From positions 19,143,795 to 19,207,794 of the forward strand of contig NC_092459.1 of assembly GCF_047495875.1 (NCBI RefSeq): DNA of 64,000 nt. The letters run 5' to 3'. The translations under genes and the position numbers were made by a program. Under the pieces are notes generated by a model, which ran no database searches, was not told the DNA's origin, and saw only the letters and a program-made list of their open reading frames with translations. Shown here piece after piece: positions 61,801 to 64,000 of the stretch (positions are counted from its first letter, which is position 1; each line of letters opens with the position of its first letter). The stretch comes from Pithys albifrons albifrons (lineage: Eukaryota > Chordata > Aves > Passeriformes > Thamnophilidae).

Positions 61801-63780
61801 CAAAATGAGCAAAGCACCTGGGATAATAATTTGAGAGGAAAAAAATGCAAAAGGGATGACAGTCAGCAGGACAGACATATGTTATGCTTAGGGAGAAATT
61901 AAGAGCTTTACAAATACCGACTGAAGAGAAGGTTGAGTAGAAGGTCAGTTAAAGTCAGCAAGGAAGTTAAAACCATCAAGGAAAGGATTGGTTAGGAATG
62001 TAATATTGTTACAAAGAGCAAACAATCAATGAGTTTGATGTGTAGAAACCGACTTCAGGAGAAGTTACCATGGTGTAGTGCTGCAAACAGCTCTGCTACA
62101 GTGGCATGTACAGATGAGTAAATTCTGTGCTCTCAGATAGAGGAGGCTGATATATCTGCTGGAAAGATGCCAGTTCAAGAAGTGATGATAATTTTTAAAA
62201 GAAGAATTTAAAAAGCCTTTATTTTTAAAAATTTAATTAAATGTTTGATTAAGTGATAATGTTAATTTAGCCTAATGAAGAAGAGTCTCAGGCAGGGTCA
62301 TGACATATATCAGCCTTATGTGTAAAAGGACGCTGCCAAAAAAGAGGTATCTGGTGGCTGAGGTGAGAGGTAACAGGCTAATGATTACAGCAAGGATGAC
62401 GTCAGGTTGGATATGTGGAAAAAACTTAATAAAAACCATGAAGCATTTGAGCAGATTGGCTGGAGAGCTCATAGTCTTTGGCTTTGAATGTCTGTAAGAG
62501 TAGGTAAGGAATGTGTCAGGAACAATACCCATGCAGCTGCCCCTGCCCATGAGAAGCCGGATGGACTAAAATGACTCCTTACCTTTTGGGATTCTTTGAT
62601 ATACTTAAACCTTAGTTAATTGCAGACTAAAATCGACAGAAACAGGCATATCTTTCCAGTGTAGTAAGAGGTCTCTTTTCCTCTCTCTGAAGATTGAATG
62701 TGCTGCTTATAATCCGGAGCCATACCCTTCTGGAGAAACAGACCCAGATTCCTGTGCTACAGAACATGGTTTTCTTTGGGTAAGCATAATCTTCCAAAGC
62801 TGAAGAGTTGTCTCCTGTTTCCATTGCTTTTTGTGACTCTCAGCAACATACAGATCTGAAAAAAAAATTAGGTTGTGTTTTTTGTTCCTTTGTTTGTTTG
62901 TTTAAAGATAGAGTTCTGTAAAGTTTAGGTAGTAATTTGTCCATGTGATCTTGCTGTTCTCTGTAGGGGCCCAGTTATGTGTGTGTGATTTGTTAGAGCA
63001 GCACAGAACAAATTCCAGAGAGCTGAGCACATTCAGAAGGGAGTTATATGCTAATTTATAACAAGGGCTGCTAAAACCCATATGAGCTCATGCTGTCCTA
63101 CTGTTTTCATATTTTAAGAATGTGTTAGCCATAAATAATCTGTTTAAATCTGTACATAGGAAAAAACTACTCTGGCATATTTTCATGACCCCAAATATGC
63201 AGGTATTTCAGCAGACAAATGAGGCAGCCAATACAGTTTGGGTTTGTTTGGTTTGTTTGGTTACATAAAGTATATACATTTGAGACAGACATCAGAATAG
63301 GCCATAATATTATTCCTACTTTCAAAAAATAAAGAAGTGATTTGTGAGTTTACAAGTCAATTTTGTGTACATAATGTTTTCACATCTCTTGTATTTGTGC
63401 TGAATTATTTTGTTGACTTAATGCATGGCAATTCATATTCACACATATAATTTGAGATGCACTCTTCAGTTAACATTCCAGCCATTCCTTCTTGTAAATG
63501 CTGATCTTCCTGGATATAGGTATCAGTCTCGGTATATTTTTATTTTTCCAATTCAGATTGGCAGTTGTACTAATCAGATGGGCCAGATTGCAATAGTCTC
63601 ATTTCAAAGCTCCAGCCCCAAGGTTATTGAGTGCTTCAATGTGGAATCACGGATTCTCTGCATGGTCTACATACCAGAGGAGGAGAAGCTGAAAGAGCAA
63701 AACAAAGCTTTAGACTCTGAAAATGTTCTTCCAAAAACTTCTAATGTGCCTACTGTTTGCCTTGGCATGGAAGAAGGAAG
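10685..63780 (+). CDS. ARHGEF10: ARHGEF10, Rho guanine nucleotide exchange factor 10 (spliced, 22 exons, 3' part missing)
   Basis: This is a RhoGEF that promotes GDP release from Rho-family GTPases. In mammals it acts on RhoA-type GTPases and is linked to myelination and peripheral-nerve conduction. Twenty-two exons join in frame, with GT-AG borders throughout, to about 977 codons. Seen in order: acidic N-terminus; two YDDV motifs (Y216, Y233, counted from ATG 10669); a helical charged segment (284-398); a DH domain starting at about residue 399 with conserved E412 and the KPIQRFPQ motif (541-548); a PH-like domain interrupted by introns; then a region leading into a WD40-like propeller. ARHGEF10L is less likely: the N-terminal region is long, and the DH-PH junction reads like ARHGEF10 as I remember the two paralogues. 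The remaining C-terminal exons lie downstream of 64000. No frameshift or premature stop is present. Recognition is by memory of the family, without a database search. Confidence 0.96.
10856..12117 (+). other. Intron after exon 1
   Basis: A 1.26 kb GT-AG intron. No repeat or RNA recognised. Confidence 0.85.
12118..12414 (+). CDS. ARHGEF10: ARHGEF10 coding exon 2 (Ser/Pro-rich N-terminal region)
   Basis: This 297-nt exon (phase 1 to phase 1) lies between tttttcag and gaag|gtactg. It encodes residues 62-162, low in complexity and rich in Ser, Pro and Glu, with several SP/PS sites (for example SSSPEPSPQ), followed by a hydrophobic Pro-rich run around residues 130-150. No folded domain is evident. 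The region is probably disordered and a possible phosphorylation segment (inference). The length is divisible by three with equal phases, so skipping would keep the frame. Confidence 0.93.
12981..13614 (-). mobile_element. Solo LTR of an endogenous retrovirus-like element (634 bp)
   Basis: The segment begins TG and ends CA and is flanked by a perfect 5-bp duplication, ccagc (12976-12980 and 13615-13619). No internal coding region is present, so it is a solo LTR left by recombination. Orientation is taken as minus because a block at 13465-13490 matches, in reverse, the promoter-proximal block of the LTR at 23529-24700. A 5-bp duplication fits class III (ERVL-like) elements, but the family was not checked. 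It lies in the intron between exons 2 and 3. Confidence 0.88.
13620..13981 (+). other. Remainder of the intron between exons 2 and 3
   Basis: AT-rich; it ends in a T-run and the exon 3 acceptor. The first part of this intron (12415-12975) also shows nothing beyond pyrimidine-rich sequence. Confidence 0.7.
13982..14045 (+). CDS. ARHGEF10: ARHGEF10 coding exon 3
   Basis: This 64-nt exon follows a long T-tract and acceptor ttgacag; its donor is atag|gtgatt. It encodes residues 162-183, a short polar Ser/Glu/Asn-rich piece of the disordered N-terminus. The phase agrees on both sides (one base in, two bases out). It is short and easily missed by gene finders; only continuity of frame and splice sites supports it. 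Confidence 0.85.
14046..15048 (+). other. Intron between exons 3 and 4
   Basis: A 1.0 kb intron. No element recognised. Confidence 0.85.
15049..15128 (+). CDS. ARHGEF10: ARHGEF10 coding exon 4
   Basis: This 80-nt exon has acceptor gtttcaag and donor gaaa|gtgagt. It encodes residues 183-210, including the segment [17 protein letters not shown], which I recognise as conserved N-terminal ARHGEF10 sequence. The AAG acceptor is less common than CAG but follows a T-rich tract. Phases join exons 3 and 5 correctly. Confidence 0.92.
15129..16221 (+). other. Intron between exons 4 and 5
   Basis: A 1.09 kb intron. It carries a short antisense CR1 tail (separate entry) and otherwise nothing recognised. 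Confidence 0.85.
16071..16160 (-). mobile_element. CR1 3'-end fragment
   Basis: About 90 bp resembling the reverse complement of a CR1 3' end of the type with TAGAATAGAATATTTC, GGGACCTACA, AACTGCCTGA and GGGCTGACCAAAAG. Only the 3' tail is left; it is degraded. Confidence 0.7.
16222..16278 (+). CDS. ARHGEF10: ARHGEF10 coding exon 5 (first YDDV motif)
   Basis: A 57-nt symmetrical exon (phase 1 to phase 1) between gattttag and ccag|gtttga. It encodes residues 210-229, with the acidic tyrosine motif [12 protein letters not shown] (Y216). The next exon opens with a near copy of this motif. Because the length is divisible by three and the phases are equal, inclusion or skipping would not shift the frame. 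Confidence 0.92.
16279..18374 (+). other. Intron between exons 5 and 6
   Basis: A 2.1 kb intron separating the two YDDV-motif exons. No repeat recognised. Confidence 0.85.
18375..18538 (+). CDS. ARHGEF10: ARHGEF10 coding exon 6 (second YDDV motif)
   Basis: This 164-nt exon has acceptor attcttgcag and donor cat|gtatgt. It encodes residues 229-283: the motif [13 protein letters not shown] (Y233), a Gly/Ser stretch, then an acidic Ser/Glu segment ending NHKRH. The exon ends in phase 0. The frame stays open past the donor to 18745; see the separate entry on a possible terminal exon. Confidence 0.95.
18626..18745 (+). CDS. Possible alternative 3'-terminal coding exon of ARHGEF10
   Basis: A very strong pyrimidine tract (18595-18623) ends in ctcag at 18625. 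From 18626, phase 0 (matching exon 6) stays open for 39 codons to a TAA at 18743-18745. The peptide starts FFKCQQHLF and ends with basic residues. The implied intron is 87 nt, divisible by three and stop-free, so its retention would give an open frame too. AATAAA signals follow at 18848 and 19014. Use would yield a protein of about 322 residues without DH or PH domains. There is no proof of expression; chance is a real alternative. Confidence 0.35.
   Translation, partial: FFKCQQHLFKGDVDQCGRDSTQQNVTRKRKDENIKQKLF
18746..21743 (+). other. Most of the intron between exons 6 and 7
   Basis: Contains two AATAAA signals (18848, 19014) after the possible alternative terminal exon and a C-rich tract at 20377-20463. 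Otherwise nothing recognised. Confidence 0.6.
20377..20463 (+). repeat. C-rich low-complexity tract (G-rich on minus strand)
   Basis: An A/C-only-like stretch with seven runs of three to five C (20377, 20386, 20406, 20427, 20441, 20455, 20461), mixed with CA repeats. The minus strand could fold into a G-quadruplex (inference). Also present are A-rich flanks from 20336. Confidence 0.7.
21744..21860 (+). CDS. ARHGEF10: ARHGEF10 coding exon 7 (helical segment)
   Basis: This 117-nt phase-0 exon lies between cactgtag and aag|gtagtg. It encodes residues 284-322, beginning [15 protein letters not shown] and ending QKHELK. The Lys/Glu/Leu spacing suggests an amphipathic helix or coiled coil just before the DH domain. 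The donor gtagtg is weaker than most in this gene. Confidence 0.95.
21861..23065 (+). other. Intron between exons 7 and 8
   Basis: A 1.2 kb intron with the microexon candidate at 22081-22098 and an open segment at 22590-22694 that begins after an AAG and ends at a TAA. Confidence 0.8.
22081..22098 (+). CDS. Candidate 18-nt microexon between exons 7 and 8
   Basis: An 18-nt segment sits between acceptor tgtttacag and donor gtaagg. It would insert six residues, KISEDE, in phase 0 exactly at the exon 7/8 junction. A TGC lies 20 nt upstream of the segment in a T-rich tract, where the neuronal splicing factor SRRM4 often binds near microexons. The size, frame and charge fit a regulated microexon, but short splice-like sites occur by chance and no transcript was examined. 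Confidence 0.25.
23066..23180 (+). CDS. ARHGEF10: ARHGEF10 coding exon 8 (basic helical segment)
   Basis: This 115-nt exon has acceptor atcttacag and donor caag|gtatgt. It encodes residues 323-361, strongly basic, with the stretch [20 protein letters not shown]. Counting from ATG 10669, T334 sits where I place the human Thr332 changed in a family with slowed nerve conduction (offset of two, the same as for the DH start). Confidence 0.95.
23529..24700 (-). mobile_element. Solo LTR of an ERVL-like element (1172 bp)
   Basis: Bounded by TG and CA and by a perfect 5-bp duplication, gttac (23524-23528, 24701-24705). On the minus strand it opens TGTGCTGGTTTTGGCTGAGG, an LTR start I recognise as common in bird genomes. 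A TATA-like element and a TGACATCAT block sit at about 24420-24460 on the minus strand. No retroviral reading frame is present, so it is a solo LTR. It sits antisense in the intron between exons 8 and 9. Confidence 0.93.
24706..26191 (+). other. Remainder of the intron between exons 8 and 9
   Basis: No repeat or RNA recognised in this 1.5 kb or in 23181-23523. Confidence 0.75.
26192..26304 (+). CDS. ARHGEF10: ARHGEF10 coding exon 9 (linker into DH)
   Basis: This 113-nt exon lies between taattgtag and gcag|gtagta. It encodes residues 361-398: an acidic run ([14 protein letters not shown]) and a linker ending GLSQQQ directly before the DH domain. It enters with one base carried from exon 8 and ends in phase 0. 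Confidence 0.95.
26305..29458 (+). other. Intron between exons 9 and 10
   Basis: A 3.15 kb intron. It holds a G/C-richer block at about 27480-27910 that I could not classify and an antisense CR1 tail at 29103-29222. Confidence 0.8.
29103..29222 (-). mobile_element. CR1 3'-end fragment
   Basis: Reverse complement of a CR1 3' end: CATAGAATATCCTGAATTGG, GGGTCATCGAAGTCC and GTGCCTGAGAACATTGTCC follow one another as in CR1 tails. It ends about 235 bp before exon 10. Confidence 0.88.
29459..29536 (+). CDS. ARHGEF10: ARHGEF10 coding exon 10 (start of DH domain)
   Basis: This 78-nt phase-0 exon has acceptor ttcaacag and donor ggag|gtacat. It encodes residues 399-424 and forms the first conserved helix (CR1) of the DH domain: [17 protein letters not shown]412 is the conserved Glu that contacts the GTPase switch I in DH domains (family knowledge). 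Confidence 0.97.
29761..29940 (+). CDS. ARHGEF10: ARHGEF10 coding exon 11 (DH domain)
   Basis: This 180-nt phase-0 exon follows a 224-nt intron, the shortest here. Acceptor cccttgcag; donor ttca|gtaagc. It encodes residues 425-484, the DH helices covering the [14 protein letters not shown] and [16 protein letters not shown] segments. The strong conservation recalled from mammals makes the assignment secure. Confidence 0.97.
29941..31069 (+). other. Intron between exons 11 and 12
   Basis: A 1.13 kb intron with an 80-bp tandem duplication (separate entry). Nothing else recognised. Confidence 0.85.
30392..30552. repeat. Tandem duplication of an 80/81-bp unit
   Basis: Two adjacent copies, 30392-30472 and 30473-30552, both reading from TTATACCATCCTTAATGG to GAGAAAATAAGTAGT. 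They differ by a one-base indel (GGAATTCC against GGATTCC) and a few substitutions, so the duplication is fairly recent. Confidence 0.95.
31070..31186 (+). CDS. ARHGEF10: ARHGEF10 coding exon 12 (DH domain)
   Basis: This 117-nt phase-0 exon lies between tccttccag and aaag|gtgagt. It encodes residues 485-523, including [16 protein letters not shown] and [12 protein letters not shown], which form the middle helices of the DH domain. Both splice sites are strong. Confidence 0.97.
31187..33162 (+). other. Intron between exons 12 and 13
   Basis: A 2.0 kb intron. The stretch 31600-32330 is less AT-rich than its surroundings and may be an old repeat, but I could not name it. Confidence 0.75.
33163..33255 (+). 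CDS. ARHGEF10: ARHGEF10 coding exon 13 (DH CR3 helix)
   Basis: This 93-nt phase-0 exon encodes residues 524-554. It carries the hallmark DH CR3 sequence [17 protein letters not shown] (541-548 KPIQRFPQ), which with CR1 forms the GTPase-binding face. The acceptor is a tandem CAGCAG at 33160-33165; the first CAG gives Q524, matching the human residue as I recall it, and use of the second would drop that Gln. The donor is gcag|gtaaat. Confidence 0.97.
33256..34672 (+). other. Intron between exons 13 and 14
   Basis: A 1.4 kb intron. The exon 13 frame stays open past the donor to 33402. No repeat recognised. Confidence 0.8.
34673..34843 (+). CDS. ARHGEF10: ARHGEF10 coding exon 14 (end of DH domain)
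   Basis: This 171-nt phase-0 exon has acceptor tcccctcag and donor aaag|gtaagg. It encodes residues 555-611: [20 protein letters not shown] followed by the long charged helix [17 protein letters not shown] that leads out of the DH domain towards the PH-like module. Confidence 0.97.
34844..36635 (+). other. Intron between exons 14 and 15
   Basis: A 1.8 kb intron between the DH and PH-like parts. Nothing recognised. Confidence 0.85.
36636..36781 (+). CDS. ARHGEF10: ARHGEF10 coding exon 15 (PH-like domain, first part)
   Basis: This 146-nt exon has acceptor aaaatctag and donor tcg|gtaaga. It encodes residues 612-660, including [19 protein letters not shown] and [11 protein letters not shown], the first strands of the PH-like domain that follows DH in Dbl-family GEFs. 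It ends with two bases of a split Arg codon. Confidence 0.96.
36782..39703 (+). other. Intron between exons 15 and 16
   Basis: A 2.9 kb intron. Only a 15-16 bp direct repeat (TTGTTACAGTCCTCT, about 36917-36955) was noticed. Confidence 0.8.
39704..39879 (+). CDS. ARHGEF10: ARHGEF10 coding exon 16 (PH-like domain, variable loop)
   Basis: This 176-nt exon has acceptor cctcttccag and donor ccaa|gtaagt. It encodes residues 660-719: a Ser/Gly/Thr-rich loop, the conserved strand segment [20 protein letters not shown], then a poorly conserved loop (about 698-716). The exon is followed by the largest intron of the window. Confidence 0.95.
43400..44245 (-). mobile_element. CR1 LINE internal fragment (reverse-transcriptase region)
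   Basis: On the minus strand it reads as CR1 reverse transcriptase, starting with a finger region that includes [14 protein letters not shown] and SQTRFM and continuing to the palm. Where CR1 has the FADD catalytic motif, this copy reads FFHD, and several frames are broken, so it is an old dead copy. Both ends are missing: no CR1 3' tail is present. Confidence 0.88.
52447..53215 (-). mobile_element. RTE-type LINE fragment (AviRTE-like), ORF2 C-terminus and 3' end
   Basis: The minus strand encodes the region after the reverse transcriptase: [11 protein letters not shown] (about 53170-53200), LLYGSESW (near 53045), [18 protein letters not shown] (52830-52880), and a C-terminal zinc finger with CAFC, SRIGLSS and a His cluster (52515-52575), ending at a TAG (52496-52498). 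A short 3' UTR and a (ATG)n-like tail follow at 52447-52461. Two in-frame stops (52993-52995, 52960-52962) and a frameshift near 52740 make it inactive. RTE elements are rare in birds; AviRTE is the known avian type. The subfamily is inferred. Confidence 0.85.
52500..52520. repeat. Perfect 10-bp inverted repeat with 1-nt loop
   Basis: CCACGCTTGC, one T, then GCAAGCGTGG. It lies over the last codons of the RTE ORF2, just before its stop codon and 3' tail, and could form a hairpin in the element RNA. Confidence 0.9.
55426..55541 (+). CDS. ARHGEF10: ARHGEF10 coding exon 17
   Basis: This 116-nt exon lies between ttattttag and tcag|gtaata. It encodes residues 719-757: [20 protein letters not shown] and a helix-rich stretch ending KGNYQ, at the end of the PH-like region. 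It enters with one base carried from exon 16 across a 15.5 kb intron; the phase fits exactly. Confidence 0.96.
55542..57145 (+). other. Intron between exons 17 and 18
   Basis: A 1.6 kb intron. Nothing recognised. Confidence 0.85.
57146..57273 (+). CDS. ARHGEF10: ARHGEF10 coding exon 18
   Basis: This 128-nt exon has acceptor atttttcag and donor acaa|gtcagt. It encodes residues 758-800: [20 protein letters not shown], a charged helix, and [12 protein letters not shown]. The donor gtcagt is non-optimal at +3. Conserved linker between the PH-like module and the propeller region. Confidence 0.96.
57274..57759 (+). other. Intron between exons 18 and 19
   Basis: A 486-nt intron ending in a 16-base T-run before the acceptor. 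Nothing else recognised. Confidence 0.88.
57760..57860 (+). CDS. ARHGEF10: ARHGEF10 coding exon 19
   Basis: This 101-nt exon follows a T-tract and taattgcag; the donor is cttg|gtaatt. It encodes residues 800-834: [19 protein letters not shown] and a helix ending MAKLAL. Conserved linker region; no catalytic motif. Confidence 0.96.
57861..59234 (+). other. Intron between exons 19 and 20
   Basis: A 1.37 kb intron with one antisense SINE copy (58755-58875). Confidence 0.85.
58755..58875 (-). mobile_element. tRNA-Ile-derived SINE with CR1-like tail, degraded copy
   Basis: The minus strand carries a tRNA-Ile-like part (AACACCAAGGTTGTGGGATT, anticodon-stem and T-arm side), then a link (CCATTTAAGAGCTGGGACTT) and a CR1-like 3' end finishing ACTCAGAATATTCTG. 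The 5' third of the tRNA part is degraded or missing and the B box is damaged. It is the same family as the copy at the right edge of the window. Confidence 0.85.
59235..59356 (+). CDS. ARHGEF10: ARHGEF10 coding exon 20
   Basis: This 122-nt exon has acceptor cctattgcag and donor taag|gtgaac. It encodes residues 834-874: [20 protein letters not shown] and [14 protein letters not shown]. The split first codon reads Val (834), where I recall Glu in mammals. It ends in phase 0. Confidence 0.96.
59357..62692 (+). other. Intron between exons 20 and 21
   Basis: A 3.3 kb AT-rich intron. No repeat or RNA recognised. Confidence 0.8.
62693..62779 (+). CDS. ARHGEF10: ARHGEF10 coding exon 21 (start of propeller-like region)
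   Basis: This 87-nt phase-0 exon has the pyrimidine-rich acceptor cctctctctgaag (an AAG type) and donor ttgg|gtaagc. It encodes residues 875-903, from [11 protein letters not shown] to EHGFLW. The end FLW joins IGSC of exon 22 to make the first strand of the WD40-like C-terminal region (inference from the family). Confidence 0.95.
62780..63556 (+). other. Intron between exons 21 and 22
   Basis: A 777-nt intron with a short TTTGG/TTTG repeat at about 63240-63262. Nothing else recognised. Confidence 0.85.
63557..63780 (+). CDS. ARHGEF10: ARHGEF10 coding exon 22 (propeller-like region, last in window)
   Basis: This 224-nt exon has acceptor ccaattcag and donor gaag|gtgatt. It encodes residues 904-978: [19 protein letters not shown] and [20 protein letters not shown], beta-strand-rich blade sequence, then a charged variable loop. 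It ends with two bases of a split codon, so the gene continues past the window. Confidence 0.96.
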
Positions 63781-63875
63781 GTGATTCTTTGTTTTGGTGT
63801 AATATGTATGATTTATTAATTATGTTTACTATTCTATGGCAAATTTGTGTGATGCACTTCACAGACATAGTCAAT

Positions 63876-64000
63876 ATCACAGGATATTCTGAGTTGAAAG
63901 GGACCCACAAGAGTCATCAAGTCCAGCTCTTACATGAATGGCCTATGTGTGGATTGAACCTGCAACCTTGGTGTTATTCACACTGTCCAACTGAGCTAAT
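63876..64000 (-). mobile_element. tRNA-Ile-derived SINE with CR1-like tail (cut by window edge)
   Basis: On the minus strand the tRNA part has an intact A box, TAGCTCAGTTGG (63987-63998), an anticodon loop matching Ile(AAT) (TGAATAACA), and a B box, GGTTCAATCC (63951-63960). A CR1-like tail follows, ending CAGAATATCCTGTGA. This composition matches TguSINE1 of passerine birds as I recall it. The 5' end lies beyond the window. Confidence 0.88.

Noticed and set aside
10685..63780. Assignment to the paralogue ARHGEF10L
   Set aside because: The long N-terminus with YDDV motifs and the sequence at the DH-PH junction fit ARHGEF10 better as I remember the two proteins.

Overview
The window is vertebrate nuclear DNA, most likely from a bird. 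Its interspersed repeats are CR1 retroposons, a solo LTR opening with a motif typical of avian LTRs, and a tRNA-Ile-derived SINE carrying a CR1-like tail. That SINE resembles, as I recall it, the passerine TguSINE1 type. An RTE-type LINE fragment is also present. RTE elements of the AviRTE kind are known from only some bird lineages, so a suboscine passerine is possible, but this is inference.

There is one recognisable gene, on the plus strand: ARHGEF10, a RhoGEF. Twenty-two coding exons lie between 10685 and 63780. All have GT-AG borders and compatible phases, giving about 977 codons. Counting from an in-frame ATG at 10669, the order is: an acidic, low-complexity N-terminal region (residues 1-283, with two YDDV motifs); a charged helical segment (284-398); the DH catalytic domain (about 399-590, exons 10-14); a split PH-like domain (about 612-730, exons 15-17); a linker (exons 18-20); and the start of the C-terminal beta-propeller-like region (exons 21-22). 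The 3' part of the gene lies beyond the window. The 5' non-coding exon and promoter were not seen and are probably upstream, because bases 1-10668 contain no CpG-rich block.

Layout: 1-10668 is upstream or first-intron DNA with two CR1 fragments. 10685-39879 holds exons 1-16 with mostly 1-3 kb introns, which carry two solo LTRs, two CR1 tails, a tandem duplication and a C-rich tract. 39880-55425 is one 15.5 kb intron with a CR1 reverse-transcriptase fragment and the RTE fragment. 55426-63780 holds exons 17-22 with two SINE copies. Every oriented retroelement inside the gene is antisense to it.

The observations most worth checking are: a possible alternative 3'-terminal exon at 18626-18745 that would give a GEF-less N-terminal isoform; an in-frame 18-nt microexon candidate at 22081-22098; and the RTE fragment with its zinc-finger C-terminus and a perfect hairpin.
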